A stretch of 64,000 nt of DNA, taken from Cryptomeria japonica (taxonomy: Eukaryota > Streptophyta > Pinopsida > Cupressales > Cupressaceae). Of the stretch, positions 9,786-21,400 are shown in pieces; position 1 is the first letter of the stretch; each line of letters starts with the position of its first letter. The DNA lies in the NCBI RefSeq assembly GCF_030272615.1, contig NC_081407.1:149603744-149667743 (forward strand). Reading direction: 5' to 3'. The notes under the pieces were generated by a model, which searched no databases, was not told the DNA's origin, and saw nothing but the letters and a program-made list of their open reading frames with translations. The position numbers and the translations under genes are program-made.

Positions 9786-11250
9786 ACATAGAGTCTAGTT
9801 AAGGTCTCCCTCCAACAAATGGCTCTTCCATCCCCCTTGAACGACTCTCCCACCTCCCTCTATTTGAACGCCCCTGAATCTCCTACGGATGTCTGGGGCT
9901 CTACTTCCCCTCCCCCCCCCCGCCCTTCCTTGTGTGGGGTCCTCAACTCTTATGATCCATGCTACTGCTGTTTGGTCGGTGACCCCTTTGGTGGTTGTTG
10001 ATGCGCCTGGTACTGCATCCACCCCCCCAGTTCCCTAGCTGTGGATCCTGTTGTTGTCAGTTCTCTGGCTTTTGGGGAAATGACCTTGTCATCTATCGTT
10101 GATGCTACTAGTAAACATAGATTTTCTCGTGTGGCCAGATCTTTCATCCAACCCTCTAAGGGGGTCAGTCCTCTCCCTTTTGCGAAACCCTCCCCTGTGG
10201 TGGTTTGCAGACAGGATGTTGTGGACAACATTAGGTTTTACTAGCACTGTGCTTTGGTGTGCATATTCTCTAGGCTCTGGCCTTCCCTACCGAACCTTCA
10301 CCACTAGGTAAGTGACTCCTGGTGGCCTTTGGTTGCTCTCAATATCGAGCTTTTTTCCTTGTGTTAAAGGATTTTTTGTTGGTTCCTTCACTTCTTCCAC
10401 TGATAAGGATTTGATTTTGAGAGAGCTTTGGGCTTGGGGAGTGCACTCCCTCTCCATCAAACCTTGGGCAACCTCTTTCAACCCTCTTACTGAACCACTT
10501 AATGTGCGTCTAGTTTGGGTTTGGCTCATCAATCTCCCTCTTCATTTCTAGGAGCACTCTTGCTATGAGGCGATCAGTAACTCTATTGGTCATTTCTTGA
10601 AGGTCGATGATTCTACATCCTCAATGGAACACACTAACTTTGCCCGCATTCTTGTTGATATCGACATCTCTGCTCCTCTCCTGGGTGATGTGGTTCTTAT
10701 GGTGGGGATAGGCCTTGGTCACAACTATTGGATTTTGAAGGCCTTCCCTTTCGCTCCTCTCATGGGGATGATGTTGTGCCCCCCCACGGCTTTTGTTGCT
10801 CCTACTGATGTTTTTGTGGCCTCGTCTCTGGAGACCCCCACTTCCGCTTTTCCTATCATGCAGCCCTCCCCTACTGCTGGATCTGCTCTTGCTACTGTTG
10901 TTCTATCATAACCTATTGTTGTTGATGTTCTATAGCCCCCTACGGCCCTCTTCTTGCCTTCTGTTGTCACCAGTGTTGTTGACCCTACAGGACCCCTTTT
11001 GGCAGCTCTTAGCATTGTCTGGTCTGTGGTTTCTCATAGGTGTAAGGGGAAATCTTCTCCCCTACCCCAAACCCCCCTCATGGGGGTTTGGGTGGCTCGT
11101 CGCCCCTTTGAGTGGGGTTTGTTCCTTGGTTGGTTAGGTTCCCGTGTTTGTTCCTTTTCGCCTTTGGGTTGTGGTTCTCTTCCAACATCATCTCTCTTGA
11201 TGTTGCTTTTTGTTAAGGGTCAGCGCGTTAAAACTACCTTTTTAATAAAA
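9786..11250 (+). mobile_element. LINE-type insertion with ORF1 and 3' end but no ORF2
   Basis: The 1.47-kb insert has 13-bp target duplications, a DUF4283-type ORF1 and a 3' end finishing in TTTTTAATAAAA, consistent with non-LTR integration. There is no room for endonuclease or RT between the end of ORF1 (about 10.92 kb) and the 3' end. A 5'-truncated LINE would lose ORF1 first, so this is an internal deletion or a non-autonomous derivative moved in trans. It is visibly richer in G and C than the spacers either side. Confidence 0.8.
9820..10920 (+). pseudogene. LINE ORF1 remnant with DUF4283-like domain
   Basis: The ATG at 9820 opens a Pro/Ser-rich leader that soon frameshifts. Across 10.05-10.55 kb, in changing frames, come a FAEVV-like start, LRELWAWGVHSLSIKPWATSF (10.41-10.48 kb), NPLTEPLNVRLVWVWLINLP and, from 10597, FLKVDDSTSSMEHTNFARIL followed by DIDISAPLL. 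This order (FNP.E.L...VWV.LP.LP, then IG..L.VD..T....FARI.V..D) is the DUF4283 pattern of plant L1 ORF1 proteins. The CCHC zinc knuckle expected after it is absent. It differs from the ORF1 at 7.3-8.9 kb, so the two LINEs are different families. Confidence 0.75.
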
Positions 11251-11263
11251 AACATAGCAAAAA
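11251..11263. repeat. 13-bp target duplication, right copy
   Basis: Exact repeat of 9773-9785 directly after the AATAAAA end of the insert. Confidence 0.8.
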
Positions 11264-11469
11264 CTTGATCCTTGTTAAAAAATTCAAATTTCATCATGAG
11301 CCCGAGTTAATTTAGTTTCAACTAAATATTATGTGTTGATCTTCCTAGTAGAGCTCTTTTATATTATAGATCATTTACAAATATGCTTGCTTTTATGAAC
11401 AACAACATGAAACCAATAAAAGAAGACGAAATGAAATTTAATTCTAAAACTTATACACTTTTAAAATTG

Positions 11470-12491
11470 TCCTTCATAAATAGAGTATAAGATAATAGAA
11501 CCATCCCTTGTACACTTTCAAATGCCCCAAATTTGACATACCTAGAAATGAATAACAATCTTATAAGTGGCCCAAATCTAGAGCAGCTAGCAAATGAACT
11601 CCAATGTCTTGAAATCTTGGAACAAATGAATTGAGAGGCCCATTGATCTATGTGCTACCTAAACTTCTCAAATTATATAATTTGAAGCTCATAAATATTA
11701 AGTTTGAGGGAACTATTTTAGATGAGCTCTGTGTTTAGTCAAGTTTGAGCTATACAGATTTGAGTGGCAGTCTGCAGCGTTTGTGGTTACAGAATAATCG
11801 TTTTACAGGAATTATTCCACATAATATACAAGATGGAATATCCTTGTTGGAGCTCAGATTTGATAGAAACAATCTTACAGGAACAATTTCATCAGGAATT
11901 GGCATGTAGCAGAGTGTTCATCTGAGCTACAATTCTTTGGAAGGTATAATTTCCAACACTCTATCCTACCCGAGTATGCTAGAAACTGTGGACTTTTCAA
12001 ACAACATTTTGACAGGTGAAATTCCAAAGTCTATAGCAAGTATGAGGCATCTTAAAGTATTGGATCTCTCAAACAGTGAATTAACAGGGGAAGTTCCAGA
12101 GTCTTGAGCACATGTGATGCAGCTTGAAGTATTAAACCTGTCTAACAACAAATTAACAGGAAAAGTCCCAGAGTTTTTAAGAAAAATGAAGACCTTGGAC
12201 TTGTCAAATAATAAATTGACATAAAGCATTCCAAAGGGGAAAAGCCATTCTACATACCTGATAAAAATATGGGAAGCAATTGGTGATAAATTGAACCCAA
12301 GAAAAAATCGATATAGGGCATCATCTTTTAATGAACCCATAGGAAATTTTCTTTTATTTGAGAATAACAACCAATTGAAATGCTGCAAAAGCAGTAAAAT
12401 GAAGGCTAAATGGATGAGAGGAGCCGCCAAATATTTTGAAGGATTACGAAAGTGCCTCAGATCTGTCAAACAGAAAGAAATAAAAAACTGA
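11470..12491 (+). pseudogene. Leucine-rich-repeat receptor-like protein, C-terminal part
   Basis: In one main frame, with a few stops and shifts, this encodes successive plant-type LRRs: NAPNLTYLEMNNNLISGP (11.53 kb), LWLQNNRFTGIIPHNI (11.78 kb), LELRFDRNNLTGTISSGIG (11.86 kb), VDFSNNILTGEIPKSI (12.0 kb), LKVLDLSNSELTGEVPES (12.06 kb) and LEVLNLSNNKLTGKVPE (12.13 kb). The IP/VP after xLTG is the extracellular plant LRR signature. The last stretch (12291-12491) is a basic tail, KCCKSSKMKAKWMRGAAKYF. No membrane segment or kinase follows, so the parent was an LRR receptor-like protein or the C-terminus is lost. Stops at about 11735 and 12106 and in the last repeat mark it as a pseudogene. Confidence 0.8.
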
Positions 12492-12733
12492 GTTTGGCGC
12501 AGGTGAGGGAAAAAGATGGGGTACTAGAGAGTACCGCCTTTGTATGCTTCTTCCTTTTCCTTCCTGGCGGCCGGAGTCGAACCCGGATTGGTATAGTAGA
12601 TAAAAGATGCTATCTACCGTTACAACACGAGAACCAGCCAAAGCATATTTGACATATTTTATATAGACTTATCACTGTGCTGGACTAGTAGGATGGATTA
12701 ATAAAATAAATTTTAATGGCATCAAGATTACGG
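12321..12733 (+). repeat. Segmental duplication, unit 1 (LRR tail plus tRNA-like region)
   Basis: This stretch recurs at 13571-13955 in the same orientation. Matching landmarks are tcatctttta, atttgaraataacaaccaa, aaaaagatggggtacta and ggactagtaggatggatta. The second unit is shorter and more decayed. Confidence 0.8.
12565..12640 (-). ncRNA. tRNA-like sequence (pseudo-tRNA or SINE head)
   Basis: A 76-nt minus-strand stretch starts TGGCTGG and ends CCGCCA. It contains an exact B box GGTTCGACTCC, an A-box-like TGTTGTAACGG (one mismatch) and an anticodon-like hairpin GTAGATA/TATCTAC with loop GCATCTTT. The acceptor stem pairs only in part and the T stem is irregular, so I do not call a functional tRNA. 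It lies about 75 bp downstream of the LRR pseudogene stop and in the opposite orientation. A degenerate copy sits at about 13769-13836. Confidence 0.45.
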
Positions 12734-13570
12734 TTTATCTAATATGAATGTATATAGAGGAGTCTAGTAAATTATATCAAGGAGACATTCAATAATTATT
12801 TTTTTTAAACTCTTATTTAAAAGTTACTTCTTAGGTGACCATAGTCAATAATATACAGTAAATATTATTATATTTTATTTTTTTGTTTTATAATTTTTGT
12901 ATAGATATTGTAAATATATGTCAATTTTTAATATAAGATATTTAATATTCATTATTCAATTATATTTCTTATTTCTAATGGGAAGATCAATACTTCTTGT
13001 AGCTTTTCCTTATCTATGACTATACTATATGTATTCAAAATATCCTACTTTGAGCCATCCCTTTTAGAATCTAGAGATTAGCTCATCCTCATGCATGCCA
13101 AGAAACTCTAATTGAACAATGAAAAGATTGTATCATGTGCATCTTTTAGGTCATTATAATATCAAGTGTTGGTATGGCTTATCATAACAACACTCCCAAT
13201 CGAATTGCATTATCATTTTACTCTAAGAGCATCTAAGAATATAATTTGCATATTTCCATAAAACTATATAATAATACAAAGATGAAGTACTAGAAGAAAT
13301 TATATTTTTCTAACTGAAATAAATTTTAGTTTGCATTAAAATCATATAGGCCATCTACAAGTTTATACATTTTGTCTTCAATCTTTCACTTAGAATTGTA
13401 AAGTTGGTATATAATAGATATTGAAGTAGGACAACTAATTATTTGAATTTGACCTATTAATTTTTTTTGAAATCACACAAAACTTGATACATTTACCAAA
13501 TTGTGAACATTAATTTTGTATACCATGAGTTTTGTATACATCAATGTTAATTTATTATTTCTTCCTTTAA
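12734..13570. other. AT-rich spacer without a gene
   Basis: Between the two duplicated LRR-tail units. No coding or repeat signal was recognised. Confidence 0.55.
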
Positions 13571-13955
13571 TCATCTTTTAAAAAGACCATTAAAAGTTTA
13601 CTTTATTTGAAAATAACAACCAATCGAAATGCATTAAAAACAGTAAAATTAAGATGAAAGGGATAGGAGTAGCCACCACATATATTTGGAAAACGCAGTG
13701 AAAAAGATGGGGTACTAAAGAGGACTGCCTTTTTAACCTCTAAATTTACAGCCTTGCCTTTCATACGTTAATCTTCTGGCTGAAGTCAAACTCGTTTGTG
13801 TACAGTACATAACAGATGCACCAGTGAGGACCAGCCGATGATTGCTTTTGTTATTTATTTATTATTAATACTAAGCAAAATCTGAATGCGTCCAAATCAA
13901 GACTAGTAGGATGGATTAGAAAAGATAAATTGTAATGAAATGAAGAGTAATTATG
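13571..13955 (+). repeat. Segmental duplication, unit 2
   Basis: Second copy of the LRR-tail/tRNA-like segment. The protein tail is frameshifted, and the tRNA-like part keeps only the outline AGTTTGACTTC of its B box. The order of all landmarks is the same as in unit 1. Confidence 0.8.
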
Positions 13956-14888
13956 AAAAACAATATGTCTTTCCTAAGAAAAGAGTAAAGATGTCATCAA
14001 TGAATATTTTCAAATTGGGAAATAAATCAAGTGATGTGTGAGAAATGGAAAGTTTAATAAATATTAAAGAGAAGGTATAAAAGTAATAATATGTGGTGCA
14101 TAATAAAAAATAATAATAATTAAAAGAATAAAGAATATCATGTAAGAAAATCCATAAGAAAGAGATGTATAAAAAGGAAGTTCAAGCAAAAGAACACCAT
14201 AAATAATTAAAGGAGAGAAGATATATGTGATAAAGACCAAGTGATCAATAATCATGGCTTCGTAAAAGAATTGAAAAAAAATAAAAATTAAAATAAGCTA
14301 TATTTTTTTATCAATATGATGAAAGTATTTTTAGAAAATACTTCATGAATTTACATGATCCTAAATCTATAGGGAAACAACATAGAAATAGAAAAGAAAT
14401 GGAACACGGACAAAAATGGAATGTTCAGATCATTTATGGGAGAATGAACCATGAAAGGTGATTTTTAATCATTTGTATACTTTTTGAGATCATGAGAAAA
14501 TATCATAAAATACAACCAAATTAAAGACAAAATAAAACATGAATTGTAAATAAAACACGATTAAATAGAAAATAGATGATACTAAATCAATATTATTTTC
14601 GTAACACATCACCTAGTAAGAGATCATCCTCATCCAATTCATTAAATATAAATTTCCCATAAGTGATCGTGTTGGTTTTATCATGTGATTGACTAGACAC
14701 CATGCAATGTAGACTCATCTACAAATGCTTGGGTAAGAGGAATTATTTATTGTTTTATGTTGGTACCCAAATTTGATTTTTTTTATCTTCTTTCATCATG
14801 AATTTTTTTGTTTGATGTTTCATTCTTACTTTTCAACTTTATTTTTTCAGATTTCTCTTTCATATATTATTTTTCATAATTCTTTATT
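13956..14888. other. AT-rich region without a recognised gene
   Basis: Only short chance ORFs. A 63-residue hydrophobic minus-strand frame at 14064-14255 reflects the A-rich strand and has no supporting signal. Confidence 0.5.
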
Positions 14889-15158
14889 TTACAAGTAGTA
14901 TTGTTTTGGTCTAGGAGGTGGTTTGAATGATCCACAAACCTTTGGTCTTACCAAATTCCTTTTTATAGTTACAAGAATGAGTGGTCTTTCATCTAATGTC
15001 ATATTGCATTGATTAATCTTATTTTTGTATAAAAATTGGAGTAAGTATTGACCCAAAGCATTAGAGGGATGAATGAAGGCAGTGGAGAATGTGTCATAAG
15101 AAGATGAGACCATGAGAATTAAACTAAACAATAGTGCCATCAAGCTAACACTCATCAT
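14889..15158 (-). CDS. Possible small secreted protein, 89 residues
   Basis: The frame opens MMSVSLMALLFSLILMVSSS, which reads as a signal peptide: a short polar start, about 12 hydrophobic residues, then small residues. A 65-residue mature part with two Cys ends in FKPPPRPKQYYL. Proline-rich C-termini of this sort occur in plant peptide precursors, but I match no named family. It is the only uninterrupted frame in several kilobases that does not look transposon-derived, yet 89 codons in AT-rich DNA can arise by chance. A perfect 39-bp tandem duplication copies its start codons into the leader and creates a short upstream ORF. Confidence 0.25.
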   Translation of the reverse strand: MMSVSLMALLFSLILMVSSSYDTFSTAFIHPSNALGQYLLQFLYKNKINQCNMTLDERPLILVTIKRNLVRPKVCGSFKPPPRPKQYYL

Positions 15159-15221
15159 TTATCTTAATTTCAAATTTCATCTGCTAACACTCATCATTTA
15201 TCTTAATTTCAAATTTCATCT
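15144..15221. repeat. Perfect 39-bp tandem duplication
   Basis: 15144-15182 and 15183-15221 are identical and directly adjacent. On the minus strand the unit contains ATGATGAGTGTTAGC, the start of the 89-residue ORF. The upstream copy reads MMSVSR and then stops. Confidence 0.9.
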
Positions 15222-16675
15222 GTCATTGGAGCTTTTTTACTGCTTTATACTATATATTTTTTTATTGTATAGAAAATTGATACAATAGTTATCTTTTTAC
15301 TATGTAAAGATAAATCTTTGAATTTTACTCCATCTTAAGCTCTCTATACTAATATACTTCCATAACTAGAAAATTAAGCTTTCGAAAGATGAGATTGATG
15401 CAACACTATTGTCATATTTATCTAATATTGAATATATTTATATTTTGTATTATAAAATGAATTTTAGTCACTATTTTAAATGTATGAATACACATGGTGT
15501 ATTTAGTTTTGTTTGGTTGGCAGTATTAAATCTTGGTGGGTAAAGTAGTTCAGAAGTATTGAGAAAGAACTTATTTTCTTTTATGGTAAGTTTCCTTCAA
15601 ACTCTGACCATTATTCCTTATTGACATCGTTGACACCATGGCACAAATTGTGCAAAAACTTGAGGTAAATGGTTTCAATGAGATTTATATTTTTAGAATT
15701 TGTGCAACAATTGCAGGGAGATTGGGTATACCCCATTTTCACATTACATGGAAAACCCATTGTGAAAGTGAATGTTTTATGTATTTTTAAGAGATATCAT
15801 TAGACAACTATTCTTACAATGACATTCAAATTGATGAGATGTTAGAACACATTGTTTTTTACCATATAACTATATTACTATCCTAATAACTTCACAAAAT
15901 GATCAAAGCTACAAGAAACATCTACCCTACTACCAATAGTTATACACTAACATATAAGAGTCTAAGAAAATTAGAAGGGGATAGAGGCAAATTACATAAA
16001 AATTTTAGGGCCTTAATATTGGTTTTCCATATCATCCACCACATCTCTCCCATGAACATGTAGCTAAAAAATGTACGAGTAACATCCATTGTTAGTGACA
16101 CATTTAGCTTGTTAGCAATGGAATCAAAACTAACAAATTTTTATTTAATGTATATGCTCCAAAAAGAAACCATTATGACAACCATCAAATATAATACATC
16201 ATAAATATTATGATGAAACAAGAGAACATACATCCATTGAAAGAATAATGGCATAAGAGAGGGATAAAGCAACATTAATGATATTATGCATCCCTTATAT
16301 GTACCTAGGATCTAACAATAGCTTAACCATTGTTGAGTGGATGTTGACAATGAGTGACCCATCCACATTTTTTTTTTGCTAGCTTCAAAATCTTAATCAT
16401 CCGTTGACACGAAGAATAGTTCATAATTTGTTTAGTAACAAATGGCATAAAATTCACTATGACCTCTCACCAAAAACATGCCACTTATGCTATTTAAGGT
16501 CCTCTATTTTCATTTTTCCTTCAAAGACACCTTTCTCCCTATAACTGAGATGTCTCACACCCTTTATAGCTCCATAACCAAAGCCATATCCATAGCTTTC
16601 AAGACATGAGATAAATGAAAAAAAGCATCAACACCATAAATATTAATAGACCCAAATATCAGATCATCAATACAA
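15222..16675. other. No recognised gene
   Basis: AT-rich sequence up to the copia insertion site. The stretch at 16560-16675 is open on the minus strand (IDDLIFGSINIYGVDAFFHL) across the insertion site but matches no family I can name. Confidence 0.5.
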
Positions 16676-16680
16676 ATAAT
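16676..16680. repeat. Copia target duplication ataat, left
   Basis: ataat directly before the left LTR matches ataat at 24144-24148 directly after the right LTR. Confidence 0.85.
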
Positions 16681-18173
16681 TGATAACTTAATGATGAGCG
16701 AATAGTACCAAACTGGTACTAAGAGGGGGAGGTGAATCAGTACAGACAAAAATTTAGTCCAAAATCGATTTGACAGTAGACACTTCAAATGACTGGCAGA
16801 CAGTGACACTGGTTTGAAACAGACTGCAACTGGTAAAGCTAAGAATGTCTGAGACAAGCATTAACCGGTTACTCACTTAGCTTTTCACTCAACTCGAGAC
16901 TACACTACCATTTCACCCTTATGCATAAGCAGGTAATCTATCATCTGATCATAATAACAGCTAGTTTAACATGTTTTATTGATAGGCATAAAACACAGAA
17001 CCATCATATGCTTGATAGACAACAGCAAAGCATCACACATGACACACATATTTTTCACGGGGAAACCCAACTGGGAAAAACTACGATGGGGATGAATACC
17101 CACAAGCTTTTTTTGAACTCTTTAGAAGTCCGCTCTATTAGGAGCCTTGTCTGGTTAGAGACATTACAAAAGGTTCTGCTAGGAACCGATCCTGTTAGAG
17201 ATCACCCAGTTAAGGGTTAAACCCTATTAAAGGTTACCTTGTTAGAGGACTTCAAGAACTCAATAGCTAAAGGATTCCAAACTCAGTAGCTTTGAGTTAC
17301 CCTGTTAAAGGATTTTCAGCAAGCCGGTTAAGGCTACCCTGTTAAGGGATTTTCCAACTATTGAGGTGGTTAGAGATCAACAGGTATTACAATGATCAGG
17401 TAATAGCACTCAATGCCAATGCAGATCCACTTAAGCTCCTCTTCACCTTCTACACTTACACTCTGCAGGTATCTCTTCTCTCCTTTTGGTCTGGCAAGAA
17501 TCACGTATCCCTTCTCTTGGATACACACACACAACTTTTGCCAACAACCTCAGAAAGAGACACAACATCGACCTTATAGGAAAACAAATAAGTCGATAGC
17601 ATAAACCCTAAACCCTAAACCTGTTAGGTTAAGGAATTCAAATGGTTCAATCCTGATCGTTGAGCACACTGCATTAAATGTAGCAGATCTTGATCCAAAC
17701 TCAAGATATTCTCCATCATCCATTTCCATCAATTTTTATGGTGGCTGATAACCCATCACATGTTATCACAATTTTATAGACTTCACATGTTCCTAAGGTA
17801 GATAGGAACAATCTCCCTCATGCAAGATCCTTCACACACATAGGCTTGTGTTGCAACATGATTTGTTCTTCTTTACAATGCTAACTCATCACATAATATC
17901 ATCGGTTGAGCCACATAGGCTTGAAGCACATCAATCGAAAACCGTAGAGTTGAGACTACCAATCGATAGTCATACAATACTTCCATATGCCGATTCCCAT
18001 AACTATATGTCAGTTCATCATGAACAAGCACACTACTTCACGTTAGCACAAATATCGGTTCACAGTGTTATACCAGTTCTCACATATGTTGGTTCACACC
18101 TCTTCATCATATTGACATCAATGACAACATACAATGTCATTATGTCCTCATACCGATTCACATAATGCCAACA
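16681..18173 (-). repeat. Element A 3' LTR (1493 bp)
   Basis: Minus orientation TGTTGGCATTATG...GTTATCA. It shares most of its sequence with the LTR at 22585-24143, which is longer by small indels, including a duplicated tcattatgtcctcataccgg segment near the right LTR end. Confidence 0.93.
17603..17620 (-). repeat. Telomere-like motif in the 3' LTR
   Basis: aaaccctaaaccctaaac, two and a half units of the plant telomere repeat. It is present at the same place in both LTRs (also 23547-23564), so it belongs to the family sequence. Short motifs of this kind (telo-boxes) also occur in plant promoters. Confidence 0.8.
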
Positions 18174-18185
18174 ATCTCCCCCTTT
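18174..18185 (-). promoter_or_regulatory. Polypurine tract of element A
   Basis: AAAGGGGGAGAT on the minus strand lies immediately before the 3' LTR start TGTTGG. Confidence 0.85.
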
Positions 18186-18416
18186 GGCATTGATGGCAAT
18201 ATACAAAGATATCTCTCCACTTCACATCTTCTCCCCCAATCTCTGCAGATATCTTCTCCGCTTCACATCTTCTCCCCCTTTGACAACAATGCCAAAGTGG
18301 AAGCACAAGCTACCATGTTCCATTATTCTTCTCCCCCTGAGGAGTAGCATCCTTCAACACATCAATCCAAAATAAATTTGACTATGCAATACCTGATTGA
18401 CGTGGAGCATATGCTT

Positions 18417-21400
18417 TTAGTTCACCTCCTGAAGGGGCAGTACCCCTAATTGACTTGTTAAGTATGTAAATGTAGTCTTTGGGAGAGGCTTGGTGAATAT
18501 GTCTACTAACTGCTCCTTACTGGAAACATGCTCCAATGCAATCTCTTTGTTATGAACCTTTTCCCTCAAGAAATGGCACTTAAGCTCAAAGTGCTTGGTT
18601 CTAGAATGTAAAACCGGATTCTTGGAGATATTAATTGCACTAGTATTGTCACAAAATATACTTATTGGTTCAGATATAAGAACTTTGAAGCCATTCAATA
18701 CATGCTTCATCCAAATTGTCTGAGTGCAGTTCATGAAAGCTGCAACATACTCCGCTTCCGCTGTAGACTGAGAGATACAACTCTTCTTTTTACTCATCCA
18801 TGAGACCAGTCTACCACCAAGGAAGAATGCACCATAGGTTGTGCTCTTCCGGTCATCTACATTACTAGCCCAATCAGCATCTGTGAACACTTTCAGGTTA
18901 AAATCATTATTGTATGGATACCATAACCCATAGTCAATAGTTCCTTTCAGATACCTAATAATCCGCTTAACTACAACCAAGTGGGATTCTCTTGGACTTT
19001 TCTGGAATCTTGTAGTAATGCCAACTGCATGTGCAATATCCGGTCTGCTATGCACTACATAATGCAACTTACCAATCATTGATCGGTAATCCTTCTCATC
19101 AACCAATGCAAAGTCATCCTCTTTGGATAGTTTACAACTGGTCACCATCGATGTACCAACTGGTTTGCTATCTTCCATGCCAAAGGTCTTCAACACCTCT
19201 TTGACATACTTGGACTGAGTGATAAAGATTCCATCCTTCATCTACTGGATCTGCAGTCCAATGAAGAACTTAATCTCGCCTATGAGTGACATCTCAAACT
19301 CTTTCTTCATCTCATCTGCAAATTCATGACTCATCTTGTCATCTCCACCAAAGATAATGTCATCAACAAATACCTCAAAGATTAGGATCTGATCTCCTTC
19401 AGACTTCAAGTAGATATTGCTATCTTCACTTGTTCTCTCAAATCCAATCTTCACAAGATGGGAATGTAGGCATTCATACCATGCTCTAGGTGCCTGCTTT
19501 AGCCCATATAAGGCTTTATGTAGCCTACATACCATGTCACTATCTTCAGATAGGGCAAACCCATCTGGTTGCTCTATATACACCTCCTCTTCAAGTACAC
19601 CATTTAGGAATGCAAATTTTACATCCATTAGATATACTTTGAAGCCTTTAAAATCTGCATATGCAAGAAGCATACGAACTCCTTCCAATCTAGCTACAAG
19701 AGCAAAGGTTTCTCCGTAGTCTTCTCCTTCTTCTTGAGCATATCCTTTGCATACCAATCTGGCTTTGTTTCTAATGATTGTGCCATCCTCATTCAGCTTA
19801 TTTCTGAAGACCCATTTGGTACCAATGACATTTTTATGCTCTGGTCTGGGTACCAAAGACCATGTACCATTTTTCTCTATCTGGTCAAGTTCCTCTTCCA
19901 TTGCCTTGATCTAGTCTTCATCTTTATGTGCTTCTTTAAATGATTTAGGCTCAAATTCAGAGATCATACATGAGTTTTCTCTTACCTTTCTTCTTGTAAG
20001 GATTCCTGCATCCTTATCTCCTATGATCTGATTAGGATCATGATTCAGCTTGACATACCAAGGAATGGTATTGATGGATTCCTCTTGCTTTTCTTCTTCA
20101 TCCTCATCTCCATCAGTATCAACATCTACATTTGTCGGTGTAGGAACACTATTACTAGTACTCGATTGACTAACAATCGGTTCCCAGAAGGTTGCAACCG
20201 GTTCGTTTACCGCTTGCTCACTGCTGGTTTCCTTAGTTTTCTCAAAGGTTTCATCAACTCTTACATTGATGTTTTCCATAATTCTCTAATTCCTATTGTT
20301 GAAACACTTGAGAGCTTTTCTCTTGGTGGAATATCCAAGGAATATTCCCTCATCACATTTCACATCAAATTTGCTCTGGTGTTCACTCCTCTTGATGTAA
20401 CATTTTCTACCAAACACTCTAAAGTAGCTAACCACAAGTGTCTTACCAGTCCAATACTCATAAGGAGTTTTATCCTTACCTTTCTTGATGAGTACTCGGT
20501 TCATTGTGTAGACTGCAGTGCTCACTGCTTCTCTCCAAAAGGTGTGAGCTACCTTTCCTTGAATCAACATGGTTCTAGCTGCTTCAACCACAATTTGATT
20601 ATTCCTTTCTGCTAGGCCATTCTGTTGTGGATTCCGAGGGGCAGACAATTGCCTCTTGATGCCATGTTCTTCATAGTACTTGTTGAATTCACCAGAAGTG
20701 AATTCCCCTCCTTGATCAGTTCTCAGGCACTTGATCCTTTTACCGCTTTCCTTCTCCACTAAAGCTCTGAAAGCTTTGAACTTTACAAATGCTTCAGACT
20801 TGTCTTTCAAGAATGTGACCCACATCATTCTTGAGTAGTCATCAGTGAGAATCATGAAGTACCTATCACCCTGCACACTTCTAGTTTTCATAGGACCACA
20901 CAAATCAATATGCACAAGATCAAGCAAGTTGTCAGCAGTGAAAGATTTACCTTTAAAGGTTGAGGAAGATATTTTCCCCAATTGACACTCTCTACACAAG
21001 GTGTTATCCGGTTTGCTTATCACTGGCAACCCTCTAACTGCCTTGATCTTACTAGCTTTCACAATGTTATCAAAGTTTACATGGCAAAGTCTCCTATGCC
21101 ATATCCAGCTATCATCAAATTTTTCCATAAGACATGTACTTATATTTGCATTCAGATGAAATAGGTTACCTTTGGTCTGCATGCTGGTGGCCACCAATTC
21201 ACCATTCTTTCCTTTGATTCTACAAATTCTATTCTTGAATTTCTGAGTGAGGCCACTGTCATTCAGCTGGGCAACACTCAGAAGGTTGTGTTTGAGACCA
21301 TCAACCCAATACACATTGTCAGCACTACTCTTTCCATTCAGAGAGATGGACCCTTTTCCTTTGACCATGCATGTAGCATCATTGCCAAAGTGAACCACAC

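Noticed and set aside
9962-11015. Minus-strand ORFs over the LINE ORF1 remnant
   Set aside because: They are antisense shadows; the DUF4283 pattern is on the plus strand.
14064-14255. Hydrophobic 63-residue membrane protein
   Set aside because: Its composition (Ile, Leu, Phe, Tyr) is what an A-rich complementary strand gives by chance.
16564-16857. IDDLIFGS as a copia RT active site
   Set aside because: The text after it (SINIYGVDAFFHL) does not continue as RT and no other RT motif lies nearby; part of the frame is LTR.
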